DNA of 64,000 nucleotides, taken from NCBI RefSeq assembly GCF_016811075.1, contig NZ_JAFBGL010000010.1, positions 1 through 64,000 on the forward strand. The letters are read 5' to 3'. This document shows, in pieces, positions 10,907 through 21,884 of this stretch; the first letter of the stretch is position 1, and each line of letters starts with the position of its first letter. Origin of the DNA: Oceaniferula flava (GTDB taxonomy: Bacteria > Verrucomicrobiota > Verrucomicrobiia > Verrucomicrobiales > Akkermansiaceae). The position numbers were made by a program, and so were the translations under genes. The notes under the pieces were generated by a model that was not told the origin of the DNA, did no database searches, and saw nothing but the letters and a program-made list of their open reading frames with translations.

Positions 10907-11077
10907 AAAGAGTTAGGTAGTGGGGTGGTGCCGCGCCTTATGATGGGAAAAGCTCAACCGTTGAGCCACACCGCGCGAGGAACCACAACCTCTCACAGCC
11001 ATGCTGTCTGTCAAGGGAAGCTCTGGAAAGCTGCCGATGTGTTAGGAATGCAGAGGTCTTGTTCCTTAGGGTTTTTG

Positions 11078-11914
11078 TTAGATTGCTTTGAGCTTAACTC
11101 GACGGCTTTCCATAGAAGATTCGTTGACGCAAGACACGAGGAAATCGATGAAACGCTGGGCGTAGGGATGAGTCGTGCCTCGGGCGACGTAACTTGCCAG
11201 TGATGTCTGGGGCAGCTTCGGCAGGGTGTCGTTGATGCGTGGCAGCTTGTCGCCGAGCACGGAGCGGGGCAGGACGCTGATGCCAAGTCCGGCACGGACC
11301 GCCGATTGCACGGCATGGACGGAGTTGGCTTCGATAGCCAATTTCCACGGAGTGCCAATTTTTGTTAGGGTGTCAAAGGCAATCTTGCGATAGCAGCAGG
11401 GGGATGGCATGAGGACGAGATCGAGCGCCTGGGATGGTTGATAGTCGGCTGGCAGAGTCCCGGTCCATACCAGAGGCTCATCCCAGAGAATGTCGCCTTT
11501 GTTTCCCTCCGGGCCGGCGAAGACGAGATCGAGTTCGCCATTTTTGAGCTTAGGGAAAAGGTCCGCTCCCATACCGAGGATCAGGCTGAGATCACAGTTC
11601 GGATGCGCCCGGCGGAATCGTGCCAGCAGGGTGTGCAGGTGCTGGGGCGCGAGGTAATCGGCAAAACCGACACGGAGCAAGGTGGCCTCATCCGGTGCGG
11701 TCACCGCGAGGGCTGCTTCGTCGGCCAGTTCAAGGATGCGGCGGGCGTAGCTGATAAATGTCTCGCCAGCGGCGGTCAGGGCGACTGAGCGAGTGTTGCG
11801 ATCGAGCAGTTTGGCGCCCAGACGGTCTTCGAGTTTGGCGACCTGCAAGCTAATGGCCGACTGGGTGCGGTGAATCCGCTTGGCCGCTGCAGAAAAACCA
11901 CCTTCCTCAACCAC
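11078..11914 (-). CDS. LysR-family regulator with anomalous 5' end
   Basis: The visible chain of 278 residues starts at a GTG inside the N-terminal helix-turn-helix: GFSAAAKRIHRTQSAISLQVAKLEDRLGAKLL is intact, but the first helix lies upstream. The same frame stays open upstream to about 11993 and encodes the missing part (DTDLLSLRSLIAVV), yet offers no ATG, GTG or TTG before the stop; an ATG near 11984 is one base out of frame. Either a CTG start near 11939 is used or a one-base frameshift is present. The effector-binding domain (about residues 75-270) is complete. The gene is divergent from the MDR/cupin operon, the usual place for its regulator. Confidence 0.82.
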   Translation of the reverse strand: MVEEGGFSAAAKRIHRTQSAISLQVAKLEDRLGAKLLDRNTRSVALTAAGETFISYARRILELADEAALAVTAPDEATLLRVGFADYLAPQHLHTLLARFRRAHPNCDLSLILGMGADLFPKLKNGELDLVFAGPEGNKGDILWDEPLVWTGTLPADYQPSQALDLVLMPSPCCYRKIAFDTLTKIGTPWKLAIEANSVHAVQSAVRAGLGISVLPRSVLGDKLPRINDTLPKLPQTSLASYVARGTTHPYAQRFIDFLVSCVNESSMESRRVKLKAI

Positions 11915-12121
11915 CGCAATGAGGCTGCGTAAGGAAAGCAGATCGGTATCGAGGGTGAATTGAGATGTTTGCTCGGAAGCACATGGCTTATTCGATTAAC
12001 TCATAGGTGGTATTAAAACAAGCAATTTCACAAATGAAACGATTGAGTTATGATACTGACATCGATTGGGAGAAAATGCTCCCGCAAACAAACTAACTAC
12101 AAACAAAGAAAGATAAGAACG

Positions 12122-13108
12122 ATGAAAGCAATGCTATTGAAGAGTTACGGTGAAGACGCAAAATTTGAAACTTCTGAAATAGAGAAGCCTCAGGTGCGCG
12201 CAGGTCACCTACTGGTGAAGATCGCCGCGACCAGTGTCAACACGGTGGACACGATGATCCGCACCATGGGCAAGGATCTTCCTCTTTCGCCAGATACCCC
12301 TGCACTGTTAGGTATGGATTTCGCAGGCACCGTGGAGGAAGTTGGCGAGGACGTGACTGATTTCTCCGTAGGCGATGAGGTATATGGTTGTGCAGGAGGT
12401 CTAGCAGATTTACCCGGCACACTGGCAGAATACATTGTCGCGGATGCAGATTTGGTAGCGAAGAAGCCAAGCAACCTATCGATGCGCGAGGCCGCAGCGC
12501 TACCTTTGGTGGCGATCACTGCCTATGAAGGCCTGCAGCGCGCGAATATCAGCAAAGGTCATAAGGTGTTAGTGCACGGCGGTTCCGGCGGCGTGGGACA
12601 CATTGCGATCCAACTAGCCAACTACTGGGGCGGTGATGTGTATTCCACCGGCGGTGGTGATGAACAGCTGGCGTTAATCAATGATCTGGGAGCTAAGCCG
12701 ATTAATTACAAAACGGAATCCGTGGAAGATTACGTGGAGTCTCACACCGATGGCGCAGGCTTTGATCTCGTATTCGACTCCGTGGGTGGTGAAAATTTAC
12801 TGAACTCATTCGAGGCAGCCGCATTGAATGGTCAGATTGCGACCACAGTCTCCATGTGCGAACTCGATCTAACACCAGCCCACATGAAAGGCCTCTCGCT
12901 GCATGTGGTCTTTATGTTGATCCCCATGCTGCATCATCACCAGCGCAGCGAGCACGGCAGAATCCTCGCAGAGCTGGCAAAGATTGCCGAGGCGGGAGCA
13001 TTGAGAGTGGTCCTTGATGAGAACCGTTATTCTCTCGAGCAGGCCAATGAAGCTCATGCACGATTGGAAAGCGGCAAGGGAATGGGTAAGGTCGTGGTGG
13101 ATGTTTAA
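12122..13108 (+). CDS. Zinc-free MDR oxidoreductase (quinone reductase-like)
   Basis: This 328-residue medium-chain dehydrogenase/reductase belongs to the NADPH:quinone oxidoreductase (zeta-crystallin) branch. The start [12 protein letters not shown] at 12122 is chosen over an upstream ATG because it matches the family N-terminus. The GroES-like domain (about 1-120) lacks the catalytic zinc ligands, and the Rossmann nucleotide site is [21 protein letters not shown] (about 150-170). It is the first gene of a three-gene operon divergent from a LysR gene; its stop codon overlaps the next start (TAATG). It probably reduces a quinone or reactive enone with NADPH. The substrate is not identifiable. 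Confidence 0.88.
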   Translation: MKAMLLKSYGEDAKFETSEIEKPQVRAGHLLVKIAATSVNTVDTMIRTMGKDLPLSPDTPALLGMDFAGTVEEVGEDVTDFSVGDEVYGCAGGLADLPGTLAEYIVADADLVAKKPSNLSMREAAALPLVAITAYEGLQRANISKGHKVLVHGGSGGVGHIAIQLANYWGGDVYSTGGGDEQLALINDLGAKPINYKTESVEDYVESHTDGAGFDLVFDSVGGENLLNSFEAAALNGQIATTVSMCELDLTPAHMKGLSLHVVFMLIPMLHHHQRSEHGRILAELAKIAEAGALRVVLDENRYSLEQANEAHARLESGKGMGKVVVDV

Positions 13109-13128
13109 TGATTAACTCAATAGAAAAT

Positions 13129-13995
13129 ATGAAAAAATTAATAAAGAAAAACGCTCTGATCGGGTTGCCAGTGGTAGCAGTGACAATGTTAAGTAGCTTG
13201 CTATCGAACGTGGCTGCCGAGGAAAAATCAGACGAGGGGGATAGCGCTGTGGTTGCTCTGGCTGATGTGAAGTGGACACCGCTGAATAAGGCGAGGGGTG
13301 ACGCGAGTCCGCAGGCGGCGACCTTGTGGGGCGATCGAGCTGGTGATGCCGCTACCGGATTTCTGGTGAAATTCAAAGATGGCTTTTCCTCTCCACCGCA
13401 CATTCACAACGTGACTTATCGAGGAGTGGTTATTTCCGGATTGATCCACAATGATGATCCAGCAGCCGCTAAGATGTGGATGCCCTCTAGCTCTTACTGG
13501 ACACAGCCTGCAGGAGAAAACCATATCACGGCGGCTAAAGGAGAGAACAATATGGCGCTGATCGAAATCGATAGTGGCCCGTATTTGGTTCTGCCGTCAG
13601 ATAAGGCGACAGATAACGGAGAGCGACCGATCAATGTGCATGAATCTAACATTGTCTGGCAGGATGCAACGGAAACGACACGAATCGAGGTGGGAGCCTC
13701 GCAGAAATCCCCTCAAATGGCCTTGCTCTGGATGAAGGCGGATCAGGCGCGAACCAATGGATCTCTACTGAAGCTACCCGCAGGTTTCCAAGGTGAGTTA
13801 CGCACCGGAAAAGGGCGATTTCGTGCCGTAGTGGTCAATGGACAGGTGGCTATGCAGCAAGATGAAAAATCATCCAAGCTCGTGGCTGGCAGCTATTTCA
13901 CTCACCTGGGAGCGACCGTGTATCGATTGAAGACAGAAAAAGAAACAGTGCTCTACCTACGCCATGCAGGTGGGTATCGGGTCGTGGCGAAGTAG
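13129..13995 (+). CDS. Exported DUF4437 cupin-like protein
   Basis: A 288-residue protein with a signal peptide ([26 protein letters not shown], about residues 5-26), followed by two cupin-like beta-barrel halves of the DUF4437 type. Candidate metal-binding His residues appear in [18 protein letters not shown]. An ATG at 13108 overlaps the upstream stop codon and would add seven residues; 13129 is preferred because it gives a standard leader. Sandwiched between two MDR oxidoreductase genes, it may work on the same pathway in the periplasm. The biochemical role is unknown; the family call rests on the HIHN/GV(V/I)ISG pattern and internal duplication. Confidence 0.75.
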   Translation: MKKLIKKNALIGLPVVAVTMLSSLLSNVAAEEKSDEGDSAVVALADVKWTPLNKARGDASPQAATLWGDRAGDAATGFLVKFKDGFSSPPHIHNVTYRGVVISGLIHNDDPAAAKMWMPSSSYWTQPAGENHITAAKGENNMALIEIDSGPYLVLPSDKATDNGERPINVHESNIVWQDATETTRIEVGASQKSPQMALLWMKADQARTNGSLLKLPAGFQGELRTGKGRFRAVVVNGQVAMQQDEKSSKLVAGSYFTHLGATVYRLKTEKETVLYLRHAGGYRVVAK

Positions 13996-14008
13996 CGAAC
14001 AGGAATCT

Positions 14009-15052
14009 ATGTTAGATGTGAATGATACAACGAATCAATTATTAGAAATGAAACAATATATCATGGAGCCAGGGGCGGATGCGATCCGTCTGGTCGATGC
14101 TGAGGTGCCGAAGCTGGGGCCGAAGGACGTTAAAGTGCAGCTGAAAGCCGCGTCGCTGAACTATCGGGATTTCCTGATGAGGCAGTATGCGAAGGAGGCC
14201 ATCGTGCCGTTTTCCGATGGTGCGGGTGTGGTGGTGGAGGTGGGTGCCGAGGTGCAGGATTTCCAAGTGGGAGATCGGGTGCTGGGTTTGTTTTTTCCCA
14301 ACTGGATCGACGGCGAGATCACCCGTGAGATTCATGGAGTGGCGCGCGGCGGTGGCTCGGTGGACGGAATGCTGTCGGAGTTCGTCCTCGGGCACGAGCA
14401 GAGTTTTGTCGCTGTGCCAGAGCATCTTGATTTTGCCGAAGCCGCGACCCTGCCCTGTGCCGGACTGACGGCCTGGCACGCCTTGTTCGAGCACGCACGA
14501 CCCGCGAAGAAGGGCGATACGATTTTGATACAGGGAACGGGAGGCGTGTCGATCTTCGCCCTGCAGCTCGCCGTGGCATTTGGTCTGAAGACGATTGTGC
14601 TTTCGAGTTCTGATGAAAAATTGGCACGTGTGAAGGAAATGGGAGCCACGCATACCATCAATTATCGCGACACCCCGGACTGGGATCAGGAGGTGTGGGA
14701 ACTTACTGGGAAACGCGGCGTGGACCTGGTGGTGGAGGTCGGTGGCGCAGGCACCTTCGAGCGCTCGATGAAGTCGGTGAAATACCACGGCGTGATCAGC
14801 CTGATCGGTGTGCTGACCGGCACGGCGGCGGAGGTGAATCCGTTTATGATCGTCGGCAAGAGCCTGCAAGTGTTCGGCATCTACGTCGGCAGCAAAGCCA
14901 TGCAGCACCGCTTCCACGCAGCATTGGAAGAACACAGTCTCACACCCGTGGTGGACAGCGTCTTTGAGTTCGAAGATGCCGATTCAGCTTATGTTCACCA
15001 AAAGTCTGGTAAGCATTTTGGCAATGTGGTGGTGCGAGGGATGGATGCTTAA
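14009..15052 (+). CDS. Zinc-free MDR oxidoreductase (second copy)
   Basis: A 347-residue medium-chain dehydrogenase/reductase, NAD(P)-dependent and distinct from the paralogue two genes upstream. AGGAA at 14002-14006 precedes the ATG at 14009 and supports this start. The GroES-like domain contains LNYRDFLMRQY and VPFSDGAGVVVEVG; the nucleotide fold is GDTILIQGTGGVSIFALQLA (about 170-190) and the NYRDTPDW loop follows. Structural and catalytic zinc cysteines are missing, as in quinone reductase-like members. It starts 13 bp after the DUF4437 gene, so the three genes are probably one transcript under the divergent LysR protein. Substrate unknown. Confidence 0.88.
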   Translation: MLDVNDTTNQLLEMKQYIMEPGADAIRLVDAEVPKLGPKDVKVQLKAASLNYRDFLMRQYAKEAIVPFSDGAGVVVEVGAEVQDFQVGDRVLGLFFPNWIDGEITREIHGVARGGGSVDGMLSEFVLGHEQSFVAVPEHLDFAEAATLPCAGLTAWHALFEHARPAKKGDTILIQGTGGVSIFALQLAVAFGLKTIVLSSSDEKLARVKEMGATHTINYRDTPDWDQEVWELTGKRGVDLVVEVGGAGTFERSMKSVKYHGVISLIGVLTGTAAEVNPFMIVGKSLQVFGIYVGSKAMQHRFHAALEEHSLTPVVDSVFEFEDADSAYVHQKSGKHFGNVVVRGMDA

Positions 15053-15080
15053 TCGGCTGTGTCAGGGCGTTATTGTCTGA

Positions 15081-15851
15081 CTAGATGGCAGACGTCTGCT
15101 TACAGTCCGGATAGCCGGTGCAGCCCCAGAATTGGGAGCCTTGGTTGGCTCCTGTTTTGGCAGTGCGGATGGCCATGGCTCTGCCGCAGGCTGGGCAGTG
15201 CGGGGCTTTGTGATCAGACGAATCCGTCTGATCGGAGCGATCTTGGTTTCGCTTCGCGATGCGAGCGGTGGCGAGGGTTTCACGGTAGCCACCGCCTTCT
15301 ACGAAGGCCTGTTCCATGGCGATGAGTTGTTTGTCTAACAAGAAGTTCGCTTGGTGAATCAGGCAGAGGATCGCGTTGGCGCGGATGGCGGGGTCTGCAT
15401 GCTCTAACCAAGGGCGGTAGAGCGTATAGCGGGCACGGTCGCCGGCGTCTGTGGGCAGGTTTAGATCCGACTGATCGGTCTGATCTGACGGATCTTGTTT
15501 TTGGCACTGGCGTGCCAGAGCCCGCACTTGAGATGCCTCGGGGGCATCCTTTGGCCAGAGCGGGAGATCGTTCTGGCGGAGGTAGTCTTCGAAATCCAGC
15601 AGCAGCTCTTCTTGAGATGCTCGCGCGACATTGGTGAGTTTCAGTTCGGAGTGGGTGCTGGTAGAACCAGCGCGGTTGCCCTCTGCAATATTCTGCCGAC
15701 CACTACGTGCAGCCTGGACCATCTGGTCAGTGGTGCGGGAGTAGGGATCGATGAATTTTTTGCAGAAGGCTACCGTGGCATCGTAGATCAGGGTGGTTGT
15801 CTGGAATGATGCCAGTTTGCGGTAACCGCCAGTTGGGCGGAGTTTTTTCAT
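15081..15851 (-). CDS. Four-helix-bundle / suffix-domain / C4 zinc-ribbon protein
   Basis: A 256-residue modular protein. Residues about 12-125 form a four-helix bundle of the 23S rRNA intervening-sequence (S23/Avd-like) type, recognisable by MVQAARSGRQNIAEGNRAGS. Residues about 135-205 form the all-helical 'four helix bundle suffix' domain (TIGR04258-like, LEHADPAIRANAILCLIHQANFLLDKQL). Residues about 220-256 are a topoisomerase-type C4 zinc ribbon (CPACGRAM ... FWGCTGYPDCK). The two linkers between domains are built from the peptide period D-x-(S/T): DPSDQTDQSD and DRSDQTDSSD, encoded by 9-bp DNA repeats. The zinc ribbon suggests nucleic-acid binding. Function of the family is not established. 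Confidence 0.85.
   Translation of the reverse strand: MKKLRPTGGYRKLASFQTTTLIYDATVAFCKKFIDPYSRTTDQMVQAARSGRQNIAEGNRAGSTSTHSELKLTNVARASQEELLLDFEDYLRQNDLPLWPKDAPEASQVRALARQCQKQDPSDQTDQSDLNLPTDAGDRARYTLYRPWLEHADPAIRANAILCLIHQANFLLDKQLIAMEQAFVEGGGYRETLATARIAKRNQDRSDQTDSSDHKAPHCPACGRAMAIRTAKTGANQGSQFWGCTGYPDCKQTSAI
15212..15245. repeat. In-frame 9-bp repeat array (copy 1)
   Basis: Tandem units of the form GATCNGNCN occur inside the coding sequence, including the perfect 9-bp inverted repeat GATCAGACG/CGTCTGATC (15212-15220 and 15225-15233) around AATC. It encodes the D-x-S/T linker before the zinc ribbon of the four-helix-bundle protein. Confidence 0.75.
15464..15494. repeat. In-frame 9-bp repeat array (copy 2)
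   Basis: Three 9-bp units (GATCCGACT, GATCGGTCT, GATCTGACG) plus a closing GATC lie in the coding sequence and encode the linker between the four-helix bundle and the suffix domain. The array is in the same reading phase as copy 1. Confidence 0.78.
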
Positions 15852-15864
15852 GGGGTTAGTTTTA

Positions 15865-15900
15865 GATCGGTCTGATCCGTCTGATCAGACCGATCATCAG
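15865..15900. repeat. 9-bp repeat array and hairpin upstream of the four-helix gene (copy 3)
   Basis: Four 9-bp units (GATCGGTCT, GATCCGTCT, GATCAGACC, GATCATCAG) occupy the gap between thiC and the four-helix-bundle gene. They contain a perfect 12-bp inverted repeat (15865-15876 with 15884-15895) around a 7-nt loop, which in RNA would be a strong stem 14 nt before the start codon. It could affect translation of the downstream gene or end the thiC transcript. Confidence 0.78.
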
Positions 15901-15902
15901 AA

Positions 15903-18195
<2,293 letters not shown>

Positions 18196-18338
18196 TCGGA
18201 TTTTAATGACTCGGCCTGAAGTGTCAAGGTGGGGTTTTTACGAGGCGATCTCTGAAAATGGGGAGTAAGAGACAAATAAATAGAAAAAAATAGGCCGCTT
18301 CATCTTAACTAAAGGTTCGCTGTGAGAGGGTGGGCCGC

Positions 18339-19784
18339 ATGAAACGACTCGATATTTCTTGGCTGACCAAGCCCTCTCTGCGGTCCGGCATGGTGCTGCC
18401 CTTGGTGGTGGCCGGGCTTACAGGCTGCCAGACGATGGATTTGAGCAAGCAACCCACTCAGCCGGTGAAGCTGCCGCAAAGCTGGCAACATGGTGCCGAT
18501 TTCCCGCAAACGCAGGTGAACGTGGACCTCGCTCAATGGTGGAGTGAATTCCATGACCCCGTGCTGACCGAGCTGATCCGTGACTCCCTAGCCTCGAATC
18601 CCGACCTGAAATCAGCCTTCTCGGCCGTGCGTGAAGCTAGGGCGCGGAGGTCCATCGAGAAGAGTGGCCTGTTGCCGACGCTTAATGGCGTAGCTTCAGC
18701 CAGTGGCAGCCGCAGCAAAGATTCCAGCTCCAGCTCGACCACCTATTCTAGCACCGAAGTTTACTCGGCAGGTTTACAGGCGTCATGGGAAGTGGATCTC
18801 TTTGGCAAACAACAGGCTGCCGTAGCCGCCGCTCAGGCTGATCTGGCCAGTTCGGTGGCCACTCGGGAATCGGTTCAGGCGTCGCTGACGTCCGAAGTCG
18901 CCCTCGCCTATGTCACGTTGCGCAGCGCGGAAGCACGCATGAAAGTGGTGCAGGAGAACGTCAAAAACTTCGAGCAAACTTACCAGCTGGCGTCGTGGAA
19001 AGAGCAAGCTGGCCAGACTGACTCTCTGGATGCGCAGCAGGCGAAGAGCAATTTGGAGCAACTCCGGTCGACGCTTCCCTCGCTGGAGCAAACCATCGGT
19101 AATGCGAAAAACTCACTGACCTTGATGGCTGGGAAAACGCCGGGAGCGCTTGATAAGCTGCTGGCGAAACGATCGGGCAAAGTGCCTGAGCCACCACGGA
19201 AATTGGCAGTCGGCATCCCCGCAGACACGGTGCGCCAGCGCCCTGACGTGCGTAGCGCAGGTTATTCTTGGCTCGCGGCGGTGTATCGCACCGATGCGGC
19301 AGAGGCGGAGAAAATGCCTTCCTTGACCTTGAGTGGAAGCCTCGGCGTGGACAGCGATGGTCTTTCCAAACTGCTCCGTCCTGAGCAAGCTGCCGCCAGT
19401 GTGATTGCGGGGCTAACAGCTCCTATTTTCGACGGAGGAAAGATTCGCAGCCAGATCGAGGTGCAGAGCGAGCAGGAGGAACAAGCATGGCAGAGCTATA
19501 AATCCAGTGTGCTGACGGCGCTCTCGGAAGTCGAAGACGCATTGATCGCCTGTCAGAAAAACGAACAGCGGGCTGAGATCACCCAACGGGCGCTGCAGGC
19601 GGCGGAAAATGCCGAGCAACTCGCGCGGCAAAGTTATGAGGCTGGGGTGGAGGATATCGATACCGTCCTCAATACCCAGCGGGCATTGCTCAGCATTCAG
19701 GAGCAGGTGGTCACCGTCCAAGGCGATCGCTCAAGCTCCTTCGTGGCCCTTTACAAAGCTCTGGGTGGTGGCTGGCAGCGTTAA
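18339..19784 (+). CDS. Outer-membrane efflux lipoprotein (TolC/OprM family)
   Basis: A 481-residue outer-membrane factor that forms the exit duct of a tripartite exporter. The ATG at 18339 gives a lipoprotein leader ending in the lipobox GLTGC (Cys about residue 31), as in the NodT/OprM subgroup. Two repeated OEP domains follow, with long helices (e.g. ASSVATRESVQASLTSEVALAYVTLRSAEAR) and the family motif DLFGKQQAAVAAA. It starts the cluster with the HlyD-type adaptor, ABC ATPase and MacB-type permease, so it likely serves that pump. A two-component system lies immediately downstream of the cluster. Cargo is unknown. Confidence 0.93.
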   Translation: MKRLDISWLTKPSLRSGMVLPLVVAGLTGCQTMDLSKQPTQPVKLPQSWQHGADFPQTQVNVDLAQWWSEFHDPVLTELIRDSLASNPDLKSAFSAVREARARRSIEKSGLLPTLNGVASASGSRSKDSSSSSTTYSSTEVYSAGLQASWEVDLFGKQQAAVAAAQADLASSVATRESVQASLTSEVALAYVTLRSAEARMKVVQENVKNFEQTYQLASWKEQAGQTDSLDAQQAKSNLEQLRSTLPSLEQTIGNAKNSLTLMAGKTPGALDKLLAKRSGKVPEPPRKLAVGIPADTVRQRPDVRSAGYSWLAAVYRTDAAEAEKMPSLTLSGSLGVDSDGLSKLLRPEQAAASVIAGLTAPIFDGGKIRSQIEVQSEQEEQAWQSYKSSVLTALSEVEDALIACQKNEQRAEITQRALQAAENAEQLARQSYEAGVEDIDTVLNTQRALLSIQEQVVTVQGDRSSSFVALYKALGGGWQR

Positions 19785-19827
19785 CCCAAGAGATCTGAAC
19801 AAGCAAAAAAACGATTCTAACAAGATA

Positions 19828-21186
19828 ATGAAAACACAACAACATGACGACCTCGCGGACAAGATTCGCGCCAACTCACCCTCACGGCGGAAGCGCTTTA
19901 TCACACTGCTGATTCTCTTGCTGTTACTCGCTGGAGCAGCCTTCGCCTTGCAAAAATACTACTATGGAGGTGACGATGGAAAACCGACCTATGTCACCGA
20001 AGCTATCGACCGCGGAAGCATCGCCGTCACAGTGACAGCCACAGGCAATCTGGAGCCCACCAATGAGGTGAGCGTCGGTAGTGAAATCTCCGGCACCATG
20101 GACAAGGTGCTGGTGGATTACAATGACACCGTCGAAGAAGGTCAGGTCATCGCAGTGCTGGATACCACAAAGTTAGAGCAGGAGCTGAACAGCCTGCGGG
20201 CATCGCTCTCCGTGGCCAAGGCTTCGGTGAACCAGGCCAAGGCAACAGTGGCTGAAAGTGAATCGTCGCTCAAGCGGCTGCAAGAGCTGCACCGTATCAG
20301 TGGAGGGAAAACTCCCTCGCAGGCAGACCTCGATACCGCCACGGCCACTCGAGACCGCGCCTTGGCCAGTTTGGAGTCGGCAAAGGCTGCCGTGTTGAAG
20401 GCGGAAGCGGAAGTGAAAGTCACCGAGACCGATCTGGATAAATCCGAAATCAAATCGCCGATCACAGGCATCGTTCTCTCTCGCAGCGTGGAACCTGGAT
20501 CCACTGTGGCGGCGCAGTTTTCAGCCCCCGAGTTGTTCATCGTTGCTGAAACACTCACCAAAATGAAACTGGAAGTCGCCGTGGCTGAGGCTGACATCGG
20601 TCGGATGAAGCCGGGTCAATCGGCCAGCTTCACGGTGGATGCCTGGCCGGACCGGACCTATGAAGCCAAAGTGGTGAAGGTTTCCTACGCTTCCGAGATT
20701 ACCGACAATGTGGTCACCTACGAGGCGGAACTTGAAGTGAAAAATGATGACCTCAGTCTGCGCCCGGGCATGACTGCCACGGCCGACATTCGTGTGGCCG
20801 AAAGCAATAACATCTTGATGGTGTCGAATGCAGTGCTCCGCTACAAGCCTGGTTCCGGCAGCACAGAAACCAAGGAGGCTCCCAAGCAGAGCCTCTTGGA
20901 GAACCTCACGCCTGGACCACCACGCCGGGCGATGCGCGGTGGTGGAGGTGGCCGCTCTGGTAAAGGACGGTCCGGTAAAGGCCAATCAGGTGAGGGTGGC
21001 AGAGCTAATGGCGGTGGAGCTGCAGGCGAAACATCCATGAAATCGATCTGGATCTTAGACAACGGCGAACCGAAACAAATCTCTGTAGCAACAGGTCTTA
21101 CGGATGGTCGGCACACCGAAGTTCTTGGGCCCGAAGTAGAAGAGGGTATGCAGGTCATCATCAGAGAGAAAGTGGACACACCATGA
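19828..21186 (+). CDS. MacA-like periplasmic adaptor (HlyD family)
   Basis: A 452-residue membrane-fusion protein that bridges the inner-membrane ABC transporter and the outer-membrane duct. The ATG at 19828 is chosen because the upstream frame overlaps the efflux gene. A single membrane anchor lies at about residues 24-43 (FITLLILLLLLAGAAFAL), then a lipoyl/barrel core (GNLEPTNEVSVGSEISGTMDKVLVDYNDTVEEGQVIA), a coiled-coil hairpin (about 120-205) and a beta-barrel. Unusually, a Gly/Arg/Lys/Ser-rich low-complexity stretch (about 370-405) interrupts the C-terminal part. Its stop overlaps the start of the ATPase gene by ATGA, implying coupled translation. Confidence 0.93.
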   Translation: MKTQQHDDLADKIRANSPSRRKRFITLLILLLLLAGAAFALQKYYYGGDDGKPTYVTEAIDRGSIAVTVTATGNLEPTNEVSVGSEISGTMDKVLVDYNDTVEEGQVIAVLDTTKLEQELNSLRASLSVAKASVNQAKATVAESESSLKRLQELHRISGGKTPSQADLDTATATRDRALASLESAKAAVLKAEAEVKVTETDLDKSEIKSPITGIVLSRSVEPGSTVAAQFSAPELFIVAETLTKMKLEVAVAEADIGRMKPGQSASFTVDAWPDRTYEAKVVKVSYASEITDNVVTYEAELEVKNDDLSLRPGMTATADIRVAESNNILMVSNAVLRYKPGSGSTETKEAPKQSLLENLTPGPPRRAMRGGGGGRSGKGRSGKGQSGEGGRANGGGAAGETSMKSIWILDNGEPKQISVATGLTDGRHTEVLGPEVEEGMQVIIREKVDTP

Positions 21187-21884
21187 AACAGGACCAACTG
21201 ATTGAGCTCAAAGGAATCACAAAAACCTACGGCCAAGGCGATGCTGCCTTCCAAGCTCTGAAAGGCGTGGACCTCAGCATTGGCGAAGGGGAGTTCGTGG
21301 CTGTGATGGGACCGAGTGGGTCTGGCAAGTCGACTTTGATGAACTTGTTAGGCTGTCTCGACGTTCCATCCGGCGGGCAGTATCACTTCTCGGGCATCGA
21401 TGTGGGAGGACTGAACTCCGACGAACGATCGCTGCTGAGAAGGTATGCTTTGGGTTTTGTCTTCCAAGGTTTCAACCTGTTAGCCAGAACCTCGGCGCGG
21501 GAGAATGTGGAACTGCCTCTGCTCTACCGTGGTGTCACCGCCAAGGAGAGGAGGGAGGCATCGATCGCAGCTCTGGAGTCGGTGGGTATGGGGGATAAGT
21601 TGAAAAACACCTCGGCCGAACTCTCCGGGGGGCAGCAGCAGCGGGTGGCTATTGCACGCGCATTGGTATCGCAACCAAGCATGCTGTTCGCAGATGAGCC
21701 GACCGGTAACCTCGACACTGTCACCAGCATCGAAATCATGAACCTGATGGTGAACCTCAATCAAGAAGCCGGGATCACCATTGTGATGGTGACCCATGAA
21801 GACGATATCGCGAGCTACGCGAAACGTGTGATCCGAGTCAAAGATGGCTTGATCGAATCCGATTACCTGAACCCAACCGACTGA
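21183..21884 (+). CDS. MacB-type ABC transporter ATP-binding subunit
   Basis: A 233-residue ATPase of the LolD/MacB class that powers the tripartite exporter. Walker A is GPSGSGKST (about residues 40-48), the signature [15 protein letters not shown] (about 142-156), and Walker [12 protein letters not shown] (about 163-173), with the H-loop in MVTHEDD. In E. coli MacB the ATPase and permease are fused; here they are separate genes. It overlaps the adaptor gene by 4 bp and the permease gene by 1 bp (TGATG), a tightly coupled operon. Confidence 0.96.
   Translation: MKQDQLIELKGITKTYGQGDAAFQALKGVDLSIGEGEFVAVMGPSGSGKSTLMNLLGCLDVPSGGQYHFSGIDVGGLNSDERSLLRRYALGFVFQGFNLLARTSARENVELPLLYRGVTAKERREASIAALESVGMGDKLKNTSAELSGGQQQRVAIARALVSQPSMLFADEPTGNLDTVTSIEIMNLMVNLNQEAGITIVMVTHEDDIASYAKRVIRVKDGLIESDYLNPTD

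Noticed and set aside
15891-15900. Intrinsic terminator of thiC in the 12-bp hairpin at 15865-15895
   Set aside because: The stem is strong, but on the minus strand it is not followed by a T-run, so it is listed only as a repeat.
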